A stretch of DNA of 64,000 nt from Lycocorax pyrrhopterus obiensis (lineage: Eukaryota; Chordata; Aves; Passeriformes; Paradisaeidae): the NCBI GenBank assembly GCA_014706295.1, contig JACSVZ010000010.1, positions 19,930,501 through 19,994,500 of the forward strand, written 5' to 3'. The notes below the pieces were generated by a model that did no database searches, had not been told where the DNA came from, and saw only the letters and a list, made by a program, of their open reading frames with translations. This document shows positions 11,401 through 23,400 of the stretch, piece after piece. The translations under genes and the position numbers were made by a program. Every line of letters starts with the position of its first letter. Position 1 is the stretch's first letter.

Positions 11401-14400
11401 CCAAGACCTGAGCCAGCCACAGTCCTGGTCCCAAAAGGAGCTTCAGGCTTGGAGTGAACGAGGGAGACCATTCAGCAGATCCACCCCAGAGTGGTTTGTT
11501 TTGGAACGTCTTCTTCTCTTTTTGGTTTAAAATGTCACTTTTTTTTTGTTTTTGTTTTTCTCTCTTCCTCCTATGCCTCCTCCTCCTCATCCTCCCTCCT
11601 AAAGAGAAGCCCCTTGCAGTGAGACAGGGCAGGAGCTGCAGGCATGGTGGTTCCTGCAAGGCCCAGGAGGCACCGGTCACTTGTGACGCTGAGCCGTCTT
11701 CTTCCGTTTCCTCTTAAAGAAGCAGCAGCACCTGGGGCACAAAGGACAAGGAGAATCAGCCCCGCGCCTGGCACCCTGCGATGTCCCCGCGATGTCCCCA
11801 CCATCCCCCCACTTGTCCTCATGCAACAGCACCTCTGCCTGCCCGGCCCAGGCCCCACCACGTTGCCGGTATGGGGGGCAGGTGCTGGTGGGTGGATGAC
11901 ACCACCAGCCCGGACTGGGAGACCAGCCACGCCCAGCTGGGGTGTCCCAGTGCCAGGCCCCACAGTGCTGGCTGGGCTTCTCCCTCCCAGGCTCCACTGG
12001 AGCAGGAACACAAGGAGCCATCTGGGAAAGCAGTAAAACAGGGATGCAGGTGCTCCACTCCCCCTGTCACACCCCAGAGGAAGTGGACTGGGATGGCGAG
12101 CCCTGGCTGCTCTTCCCAGCCACGAGACACACGGTTTTCACCACCATTCACTAAAAAAACAAGTTCCAAAGAGACCTTGGCTCAGGGACCAGGTTTCTTT
12201 ACTGAACCTTTCACAATAACCAGAGCTTCCACCTCGGATCAATCACTCAGTACTGGGATGCAGAACCCCTGCTTCTTCCCCCATCCGATGAGAGGGAGGT
12301 TCACAGGATTAGGGGAAGCAAGAAGGATGGAGAGTGGAGGCTGAGGTGCGGAGAGGAATGCCCAACGCAGCTGAACCGTAAGGAGCGGTGGGTTCCCTGT
12401 GGGATACACTGGGAGCGGTTGGCCAGATCCTATACTCCTGCTGGCTTCCTACAGAATTCCTTGGCATTGAACATGTATCTACCTTTCTACCCTCAGCCCA
12501 CTGTCAGGAATTCTCTGCACATCTGTGAGAGTTCTCCCGAGCTACGTGTCTTTCTCCATCTGCTGGGACAGCTGTCCCTGGAGAAGCCCAGGTGATCCTG
12601 GAAGACTGCTCTTCCAGGCTGCTGGAAAGGATGCCTGGATAAGCAACCAGAGTAGACCACTGAATCATAGAAGATTCTGAGTCGGAAGAGACCTACAAGG
12701 ATCATCGAGTCCAACTCCTGGCTCTGCACAAGACAGCCCCAAGAATCCAACCATGCCTGAGAGCGTTGTTCAAACATGAGGATGCAAAGACCATTTTTTC
12801 CTACAACCATCTGTTGTAGGCTAAAAACGTTCCAAACCACTCTAACATCTCCAAACTATTTTTTGCTGGATCCTTCACGGAATGTCGGCATTATACCCCT
12901 GTCCTCTCAGAACTGGAGGAACTCTCATCCAGGTGCTTGTCCCTGGGTGCAGGAGCCTCACTCTGGGGTGCAAAAGCAATGGGTGAGCACCACCCGCTGT
13001 GAGCCGAGCCTGCCAACACAGATCGACTGCTTGGGAGAACAAACAACTCTCCCTGTGACATGGAGAGCTCCCACAGCCCCCCAAGAGGAGGGACCCCTCC
13101 CACTGCACGGACTGATGTCCATGATTTGTCTCTGGGCTCCTGAACAGGCCCAGTTCGGATGTGGGATGAGGAGAAACGCAAAGCCCTTGTCCTTGCAGGG
13201 CAAGTAGTGCCTCCATTGCTGCCCACCCGCCCTGAGGTGTTTGTGTGCCACCTCAGCACCCCCGGCCAAGGCTGGAACCCCCACCACAGGACTGCTCTGG
13301 CATTTTGTTGTCCTGGGCCATCTGCCCCCATCTCCTGTTTTAGCCTGTCACAGTATTTCTCTCCCACAGTAGCCACCTTCCTTCATGGCTTGGGCGATGG
13401 TGAGTAAGGGGGACGTCACAGGGAGAGGATGGAGGATGCATGAGTGATGGTTTTGCATGCAGCGGGTAAGGGAAGAAGGGGCTGAGCAGCACTCGACTCC
13501 ATGGGCACCGAACAAAGGGAGCTGACTGACTTCTGGCTGGTTTTCCTTGTGACTGTCTTTTTAGGTTCTTACTCAGAGGTCCAGGGAAGGGTTCAGGAAA
13601 GGAAGTCCTGGCAGTTCAGACAGGCAGAGGCAAAACACCAAAATAAAAGGATAAGGCAGGCTGACAATTACAGAACGTGATCTCTCTGCATGCAGACGAT
13701 GCCCAAGAGAACAGCCCCAGACTACGACATACAGAGAAGCCAGAGATGCCAGAGGTATTGGAGGAGATGCCTATGGAGAGCAGGGCAGAGTCAGTCTCCC
13801 ATCCAACAAGGACATTCCTCGCCGCACATGGGCTTGGTCCCCTCACTCTGTGGCAATTCCCACCCATCAGTCCTCCCCGGCACCTACAAACTCATCTGAG
13901 TGTCTGCTTGGTCCTCCACTTACTGGGTATATGGTTTCCCCAAGGGGTACCTCCTCGTTCAACCTGAGACTGGGACACTACAGCTGCAGCTTCAAAACCC
14001 TGATAAAGCCCCAAGCTGGGCTTTACCAGTGGTAACCCCAACCTTTCCACCCCTTCTTTCCTGGAGAAGCCCATTCACCTGCACCTCAGCTGGGTGGAAA
14101 GGAGCCACCTCCCACCTACCCTCTCTGAGTAGGGGCTCTGTCACTAACGAGGACTCCCTGGCCTTGTCCTTCCATCCTCTCTGGCCTGTGCTTCTCCAAG
14201 AGACTTTCCAAGGAAGCAACTGGCCCCTCTCCTCATTACCCAGTGCAGGGTTTTCCCTTTGTAACCATCTGCGTGAGGAATTCCTGCAAGAGGCTCAGCC
14301 AGCTTAGGCCCGACTCTGCCCAACTCCATCAGGCATCATCTGCTCACGGACGTAAACGTTTGGGGGAGATGGAAAGCCAAATAGGAAAGGATTAAAATCT

Positions 14401-17400
14401 GATTTTGCATCCATCCATTCAGAGATCAGCTGAATCCCTCAGCCTAGTGTGGCCGGTTGGACACAGCCCATGCCCTCCCCAATATTGCATGTGGTCCTAA
14501 AATCAAAACAGCTCTGGGTTGGCTTTGACTTTGTGCCTTTTCAGCGTTTGGTGGGTTTGGTTTTGCCAACCCCAGTCTAGTCTGGTCCGCTCCCCCTTGC
14601 ATGTGGACTGGAGAGAGGGACTCACCACAAGTTGAGCATTTTCAGGCAGCTACAGAGAGTGTAGAGAAAAAACACAGAAAGGAAGAAAGAGCGATTAGTT
14701 CACAGAGGTGGGATGGAAGCGAGTCACCGCAGCCATGCAAACATGCAGTGCAGAGTGGCAGACACACACCAGGCCTGCCCGCCACCCGCCCCAGCACTCA
14801 CACCACTCTGCCCTCGCCACCTCTTCCGTGGGCGCGAGGCCTCTGACAAACACCCGTTCTCCACAGAGGCACCGCCCCGTCAGGTTCTTATCTGGGGCTG
14901 GGATCAGAGAGGGACTCTGGGCCACCATCTGCTCTTGCCCCCTGCAGCTCCAGCAGCAGAAGGGCCTGATGATGGATACACACCCGGGACCTGCCCTCCA
15001 GCAAAACCCACAGCCGGAATCCAGAGCTTTTCTCCAGCATACTCCTGGCAGAAGCATTTGCATTTGCTCTGCCTGTGGAGTGCCAGGGAAAGCCCATCCC
15101 ACTACTGCACATAATCTCAAAACACAGAGCCCAGCTCCAGCTCCAGCTCCAGCTCCTGCCAGCTCTCTCTGGCACCCTTTTCTGCAGAGCAGAATCCCAA
15201 AATCCCTTGCTCTTCTTGTGTGCCTGAGGGGATTTGTGATCAGAGATGTGAGGAAAGACAAAGTCCTCCCTGTGGCAAGCAGAATGAAGTGATCTATGCT
15301 TGGGAATTACAAGAGACCCCAAACCTGCCAATGCAAAGCAGCTTATGCTCTCCTTCCCAGCACCTCCAAAACCAATCTGGGAGCCCACAGACAAGGGCTG
15401 GAGAGAGAGACAGGACAGCTCCATGTGCTGTGGGACAGGGCCCGGGCGGCACAGCTCCTTCCCACCTGCCTTGACATCTCCCCTGTACACAGAGTGCGAG
15501 CTGGACCTGGCCTCACTGCACGAACATGGGCTGGAGATGTTCTTGGTTCTTCCTTGCGCTGGGTTGTTGGATCAGAACTGTTGAGGGTGACAGTCTGCCC
15601 CATCCTAGGAGCCACATGCCTGGGGGGACCCCCTTCAGAGCCCATGACACCAAACTGGTGGTCTCTGCCAGCCACACAACCCATATCTAAGAGGAATGTT
15701 GGCCACTCTGGAAGCTGCTCCTCAAGATCTCCCTCTCCCTGCCAGCTTGATGAGGAGCCTGCACCAAATCCAAGGCTTCTTGGGCTGGGAGGAGAAGGTT
15801 TGTCAGTGGCTTCTGGGATCAAGGCCAGGCCAGTGAGCAAGATCCCACACAGGTGCTTCCCAAGGGATTGGGGAATAGAGAGCAGAAGACCTTCAGGACA
15901 ACCAGCACAGATGACACATACCTAGGCACCTTTTCCATCCATACACCCTTCCTCGCACCCGCCACTTTTCCTCTTCACCCACAAAGTGAAGAAGTGCCCG
16001 CAAAGGTTGAGGTAAACAATGGGGGACAAGTGGCACCAGTACCACCCAGTCAATTAATAACCAGGCAGCTGGGCCATGTCTCAGCACCAACCAGTTCAAA
16101 GGCAGCCCTGGGCCTACTGGCCCCTTGCTTGGGGAGTGCCAGAATTCTGTGCAGACCCTGCAGTGACAGGTTCTGGTTTAGTTCAGAGGCAGCGAGAAGG
16201 TGCAAAAGGTGACACGATGGTGCTGGATGCAGGACAGGAGCCAAAATGGTCAACGCAGCAGCTCTGACAGCAGTTCTCACTTCTGACCACAAGCTACAGG
16301 AGAGGTCAGCTTAGAGGGAGCACTTCCTCCTCCACAAGCTGCTTCTGGTTCCTTTCACTCAGCTTCTACAGGGCTGGACCAAGAGAACCCCACGGAGAAC
16401 TACCCATCTCTGCAGGAGTCACTTCCAGACTGGATACCTGGCACCCATCTCTCACAGCCAGAAATGAAGTGACAGCTCTCAGACCACTGACTCTTTGCTG
16501 AGCTGTTTCAAGCTACTCCTATGCTCTCAGCACGAGAGCACAGCGTGTTCTCCCTCTGCAATGGGGGACACTCACTGGGATTTCTGAGATCAGCTCCTGG
16601 CATTTTGGTATCTGTGCTCCTGAAATGTCTATCTGGCAATACATGCTCTGAGTAAGAGTTATGTTCTCCAGGCATGACAAGTGTCAAAGAGAAGCAGCAG
16701 CAGCAGCAGCAGCACTGAAGGCACCATGCACAAAAGCAGCAATATGCAAGGAAAAGGGCATGGGACACGAGCATTGAGGACTTTGCCACAGAAAAAACGT
16801 CCCCACTCGCTTCCCAGGAGAAGGATTAATGACCAACCAGTGGAAAGCCTGTTGTAAAGCAAACTTACTTAGCTTCCTCCACCACCTCCACCTCCGCCTG
16901 CGCTGTGATGGGTGCGTTGGAGTGTGCTCCTGTCGGGTCATCCACATTCAGCTCCCCGTTGGTTGAGCTCACCACCTGCAACACAAAGGAACACCCGTTC
17001 ACGAGGCTCCCTGGCAAGGGCTGCTGCGGGAATGGGAAATCTGACGAGTAACTGTTTGCTCCTGTCTCTTTGCACCCTCTCAGGAGGCTGCTGGGTTTTG
17101 TGGGTGCCTTGGAGTCTCCAGGCTGGAGCAGCCAAAGCAGAGCAGCAGGCAGGGGCCTCTGTGTGTGTTCCCTAACTCACATTCCTGTGCCCAGCACATG
17201 ACTTGGCATCGAGAGGCCCCTCTGGGAGCGCAGGCACTGGTGTGAGCACTGACTGCCAGCCCTACCTACACACATGAGCTGTACGATGCTGACTGTTTTC
17301 TCCTGACATTTTTACAGGTGAGCAGCTCGGTCCCATTGCCTGACAGTACCGTGGGGAGAAGCCTCATTCCTTAAGTCTCATTCCTTACACAGACAATCTT

Positions 17401-20400
17401 GGGAATTATGTCCTCGCTCCAAAGCTACTGACACAGTCTCTCATCTCTTTTTGCCTCACACCTTCGATGATGGCTCACTCCAGCTTTTCCATTACAGGGA
17501 CAACCATCCAGCTCCCCAGCTCCACTGCTGGAGATTAGGATTTCTGTTTTTTTCTTTCTCTCAGGGAATTTTGTCCCATCTGTTGCCTAAGAGATGATAA
17601 TGACCGACTGACCGACTGGTACTTAAGAGACAAAAAAAGTGGCCAAGGAGGGGGAAGGGTGCAGCTGGCTACTCTCTTAGCTGGGGGGTTTTCTCTTGGG
17701 AAGGGCAGAGATACCTCCAGATTTTGGCTGGGGAGTGAGGGGCTGGGCTCAACTCCTGGTTCGCGCTCTCTCTCTCTCTCTCTCAGATTGGAGGGGAACG
17801 GTCAAGTTGCTGCTACCGCGGGGAGAATTCACTGCCACCGCGGAGCCCAGCCCTGGTACTGCTTCTTCCTTACCGTGGGTGAGCCTTTGCTCGTAAGAGC
17901 AGCTGTTGAACTGGGACCTTATTAACACCCTACCTAACTAGAAAGGACCCTCATCATCTGTTCAGGTGCCTCAGGGGAAAAACCCGGGACTCCGACCCCC
18001 TCCCGCCTTCCCGGAAGGGCTCGTGTGCGGCAGCTGCTTGCTGCCCAGTCCTGCTGTTTTCTGCCACTGTGTGGAGCTTTTTCACTACACATTAACCCAG
18101 CACCCCGTGCCTGCCTGGATACCCCGCAGCAGCTCCTACAGCTGCGGAGTTTCTGATACATTTCGTTTGCCACCCCAGGGTGTGCTAGTCCCTGCCGTTC
18201 CAGCCTGCTGCTCCGAGGTTCCTGCTGCAGTCCATTTCGCCATCCAGAGGAGAACCAGGACCGGCTGCCCCTGGGGGTTTGTACAGGAAGCCTCTTCCCC
18301 CTCCCTCCCGCCGGCCCGCCCGCCATCACCGTGTGGAGAGAGGCGGCCGAGCTCGCGCCACAGCGTCCCCTGCAGGCGCAGGGAATCACCGCACCGCCCT
18401 GCCCGGCCGGGAGCCACCAGCGCCCCTGGCGGCCGCGAGCGGAACTGCACCGACGGGGAAAGGGCCTGGGGCCGAGAGGGGCTGGCACTGGGTTCTGGTT
18501 CTGTTCGTTTGTCTTGTTATCCATACACATACTAGTAAAGAACTGTTATTCCTTTTCCCATAGCTTTGTCTGAAAGCCCCTTAATTTCAAAGTTATAATA
18601 ATTCGGAGGGAAGGGGGTCACATTCTCCATTCCAAGGGAAGTTCCCGCCTTCCTTGGGAGACACCTGTCTTTCAGACCAAGACATCCACATAATTTTCTG
18701 GATAACTAATCACTGCTTCATTACCTCAACAACCCCCAAAGCATCCTGCATGGGATGAAAGTTTGGCCGGCCCTTCCATGCTTCACCTGGATGTTAGCAC
18801 AGGCTCTGGCACCTTGCTGTGAAAACCAGGAGCTGCTCTTGGCTCCAGAGCTGTAAGGATGCCTGGTTTTCCCCCACTGCTTCTCCTCTTCACCTTTCTA
18901 TACAGTAAAAGGAGGCATTTCCCATGGGGTGGAGGTAGGGATAGTACCCAGAATTCCTGGTGGCTCTGAATGATCTGACCACCAGGGATGAAGGGAAGGA
19001 AGCCCTTGGAACAGATGTACCCAAGTCAGCACACTATGTTAATTTTGAACACTTCAGTCCTACCAGGAGCTGCTGTTCTGCCAACCAGGCCCCTCGCGCT
19101 CTGCCAGGACAGGTCAGGACTTGGCTCACGTGGTGCTCAGAGCTCTCCTTGAGTGACAAGTCCTTGGTCTTCACCCTTTCCTTGACTCATCATGCCTGGG
19201 CTGCCCCAGCTTCTCCAGACCCCCACGCTTCCCACACAGCTCTGCAGAGCGCTGGCACTTAATCGCGCTGTTCCCAGGGCTCTTCCCACACTTTGTTCAG
19301 CTACTTGTTAAATTCCATTTTACAAAAGGCTTTGATTTTCCTCCTCGCTTTTCAAGTGCCGCCACTTCATTTTCACGTGGCAAATTCCACCTTAAAGGGA
19401 ATGGCGGCTCGAAGCTGCTGACCTGCTAAGGTTCAGCACAAGCTGGGGCATCTGCTGAGGAACAATTCCGGCCTCTGCAATTTAGCAGCCACACACAGCT
19501 CATTTCCTGTTCTCAACTGCAGATAAGGAGAATTTTAGTGCTTATAGGGGCACAAGGAGCTCATAAACTACTCAGGTTGGCAACTCTTCCTGTCTGATTC
19601 TTAGGGCTGCTTCAGTGCTGCTGTCACAAGGAAACATTCTCCTCACTTAAAAAAATATGAATAAAAACATCTACTCTGTACCGAGTGCTGAAGTTGTACA
19701 ATCACAGAATGGTTTGGGTCAGAAAGGACCTTTTACAGCTCATCTAATCCAACCCCCTGACATGGGCAGGGACACCTTCCACTAGAACAGGTTGTTCCAA
19801 GCCCCATCCAGCCTGACCTTGGACACTTCTCCAGGTCACTGCTCACATCTGAGAGCAGAGCTACACATTCATCAGGTCCTCCTTATCTTTGTTTCTCTGC
19901 TACTCAGTAAAATATCTTTAAATTAAAAGAGGACCGTGGCTGATCAAGCCAAAACCACATTGAACCCAACTAAGTATCAGGAATAAGTAAAAATGTCAAC
20001 CTAATCTGCATTTTCCTTAGGGACATCCTGCACTACCTGTTTCCTTGGCTCAGCTCTGTCCTGCTCCAGACACTAATTCCCATTTCACCAGAGCTAGTGT
20101 TCGGAGTGTTGTGTCTGACAGCAGAGCCAGCTCTCACAGCAAAGCTCTGCCAAAGAGGCAGCGATATCAGAGTTCTTGTTTGCTTGGATGATTCCTGCAC
20201 CTTCTCTCCAGCTTGTCCAGCCAGCTCATCCAGCCAGCTCATTCTGGCTTTAGTGCCAGAAGGTCCCTCAGTGAGCCTGAGTGACAACCAGGACAGGTAG
20301 GGCTTCACGAATAGGAATTTTTCAGGAATTTAAAAAGACTGGTAGTGCCAGCTCCAGCATTGTCTGTTGTACATCCTCTGCTCATCTCCTTCCAGTGCAA

Positions 20401-23400
20401 CCCTCTGGAGATCCACCTTGTGCCCACCGTGCCCTCAAACTGGTGGTGGTCTGCTTTGGAACAGCTCAACTCTTTTCCCAACATTAATGGGGATTATGTC
20501 CAGCAAATCCTACTTCAGCTGCCTGTACTGCCCTAGAGCACCTCCAAGACAGGGTAGAGGGTGCTTTATAGACCTGACCTACTAGTACCACTCCTTTCTG
20601 TCTTCAGTTTAACAAATTTGAATTCAAAACAGCTTAAAACATTTTGTTAAAACAGTAAAAGCCATGGTGCTGGACATCACAGCTCAGGTCCCTCCCAAAC
20701 CATGGCTTGAGCATGACATACGGGACAGGATCAGTGAAATCACTCTCCTGACCACAACATTGCTGCAATTTGAGGAGAATTCAGGGGGTTTAACACAAAG
20801 GCTGCACACAACAGGAGGAAGAGGTACCTGCACTGATCCTCCATGTCGATCCGCAGCCAAATGAGATGTCAAGTACGAGGTATTTGTCTGCCGGCTCGGC
20901 TGGATTTCCCACTCCCCTCGGCGATCTGATGATGCCTGCTCAGGAATTCAGGAGCATGAGAGAAAGAGAAGAGAGAGCAAAAGGTGAATGAGGAGAAGAA
21001 ACAAAGGTGTGTTGGTTAGTGAGTTAGTTTCTTTGCAGAAAGCAAGGCATTTACACTTTTAGCTGGTCTAAAATTCCCCTTTACCAAGTGCAACTCATTA
21101 TTTACTTCCACAGTGGCTGCAGTGATCCACTGTGGGAGTGGATTTCGTCTCCTCTAGCTGCTGAATGAAGGGAAAGATCTATTCTGGAACTAATTTCTTT
21201 ACACAACTTCCCTTCCATGGATTTCAGCACAGCCACAATCACACTGACAGTATTTAACTATGTCTGTCAGGCCACACACACCAGAGCACTTGGCATGGCA
21301 GCAAGATGGGATTCACAAGCTCAACCTCCCTCAAATACATCTTTTTAAACTAAAATTTGCAACATAAACCAAAGCCAAACATTTCATTTCACCCAAAGGC
21401 AGTTCCACACACTGATTCACCTGTGCAGTGCAGAAGGAAACATCCACCACACCTGCTTGACTGGAGAGAGGGTTGGGGGCTTTTTGGGTTTCTGCAGAAA
21501 AGTAGATAAGAAACTTTGGCTAACGAGTTTCCTCTTTGTCCCCAGCAGATGCAAATGTCAGGTGATTTAAATTAAGAGAATTTCATATGTTTTATTAGAA
21601 GAATCACTGCACTTGCACATGAAGCTCTGGTGGGTCACCATTGGGGGTTAGGATTTTTCCTTGTTTCTTTCTCTCATGGAATTTTGTCCCATCTGTTGCT
21701 AAGAAACAATAACTACCCACACTTAAGAGAACAAAAGACGTGTCTGGGAGGAGGAGGAGGAGGAAGGATGCAGCTGGCTACTCTCTTACCTGAAGGCTTT
21801 TCTCTTGGGAAGGGCAGAGTTACCTCGAGATTTTAGGCTGGGGGAAAGGGACTGGGCGCAGCTCCTAGCTCCCCCTCTGTCGGCATAAGAGGAGGATGGT
21901 TGAGCTGTTGCTTATGCGGGGAGAATTTACTGCCACCGCGGAGCCCAGCCCTGTATTGCTTCTTCCTTACTGTGGGTGAGCCTTTGCTCATAAGAGCAGG
22001 TGTTGGACTGGGACCTTATTAACACCCTACCTCACTGGAAAGGACCCTCAGCATCTGCTCGGGTGCCTCAGGGGAAAACCTGGGACCCTGAGCCCTGAGC
22101 CCCTCCAAGGGAGCCTCTCCTGGCCATGTTCAGGAGCTGGGCTGCCGCAGCCCCGCCCTGCTGCTACTCTGCCACTGCTCCGGGTTTTTTTGCAACACTT
22201 TAGCCCTGCACCCCCTACCCGCAGCTCCTGCTACAGCTGCAGAGTTTCTGATACATTTAGTTTGCTACTCTGGGGTCTGCTCATCCCTGCCATCCCAGCT
22301 ACCGCTCCGAGGTTCCTGCTGCAGCCCATTTCCCCATCCGGCCCGCCCGCCATTACTGCGTGAGGGAGACATGGCCGAGCTCGCGCCACAGCGCCCCCTG
22401 CAGGCGCAGGGAATCACCGCACCGCCCTGCCCGGCCGGGAGCCACCAGCGCCCCTGGCGGCCGCGAGCGGAACTGCACCGACGGGGAAAGGGCCTGGGGC
22501 CGAGAGGGGCTGGCACTGGGTTCTGGTTCTGGTTCTGTTCGTTGTTGCTGCCGGTGCTGCTGTTTGTTTGTCTTGTTATCCATACACATACTAGTAAAGA
22601 ACTGTTATTCCTTTTCCCACAGCTTTGTCTGAAGTCCCCATAATTTCAAAGTTATAATAACTCAGAGGGAAGGGGGTCATGTTCTCCATTCCAAGGGAGG
22701 TTCCCGCCTTCCTTGGGAGACACCTGTCTTTCAAACCAAGGCAGTCACCCAGCTTTGATGATAACATATCCAGCGCTCACCTAAGACCCAGGAGGATCTC
22801 AGCACACTTGAACCCAACTGACCAGTGGGAAGAACGGTTCCCAAAACTTGGAAGTGTGGGACAAACAGATCTGTGTTGGCCTCAGGCCTCAGCTGAATGA
22901 GACACCACGGATCTGGCTAAGAAACAAGAGGCTCCAGTGAATAAACCCAGGTTTTGAGCAGTGAAGTTGCACCCAGAGAAAGGCTCCAGAAACCTTAGAA
23001 TAAACTTCAATCACTAGTAAATTGTCATTCAACTAGAGCAGGAGCACATGCAGAAAGTAGGAGAATTAAAAGAGAAGTCTCCATAAAACATCCATTGTTG
23101 TTCCCTTGGCTCTGACTGCCTCACGGAGTGACCCATGGGGCTGCTCTTCCAAGCAGGCACCAAAACCAAGAGCTATTTCCCTAGAGGTGGTTTTGTCACA
23201 GGATCATAGAATGGTGTGGGTTGGAAGGGACCTTAAGATCATCTCATTTATCTAATCTTCTCACTACACATTCCTCCCATCAGCCTGAGACACTGCTCAT
23301 ACCTTTTGTCCTTGGTGACATCCAAAGCAGAAGCATCTCCCTTGGAATATTTTTTTAATGGCTGCAATTCACAGGATTAGGAACAACTGGAGAATTTAAA

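Larger units (their letters stand above)
8490..11676 (-). other. CSNK1G1: CSNK1G1 3' UTR (about 3.2 kb)
   Basis: Minus-strand sequence between the CSNK1G1 stop (11677-11679) and an AATAAA at 8511-8506. A second AATAAA at 8807-8802 could give a slightly shorter mRNA. The UTR includes a long T-rich stretch in the RNA sense (plus-strand A-rich, about 9085-9145) and a purine-rich stretch near 11535-11595. Open frames here (up to 383 codons on the minus strand) show no recognisable domain and are not called. The 3' boundary is inferred from signals only. Confidence 0.6.
11732..16868 (-). other. CSNK1G1: CSNK1G1 intron before the last exon
   Basis: 5.1 kb. It contains a CR1 tail (12662-12780), an AGCTCC hexanucleotide run (15131-15158) and a GCA trinucleotide run (16695-16717). 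No exon, RNA gene or LTR is recognised in the rest, which is moderately GC-rich unique sequence. Confidence 0.8.
16976..20827 (-). other. CSNK1G1: CSNK1G1 intron between cassette and penultimate exon
   Basis: 3.85 kb. It contains solo LTR 1 (17526-18684) and a CR1 tail (19701-19835). The rest shows nothing recognisable. Confidence 0.85.

Noticed and set aside
17526..22743. Interpretation of the two LTRs as 5' and 3' LTRs of one provirus
   Set aside because: Each has its own 5-bp target duplication, and the 3 kb between them contains a conserved CSNK1G1 exon and a CR1 fragment, not retroviral genes.
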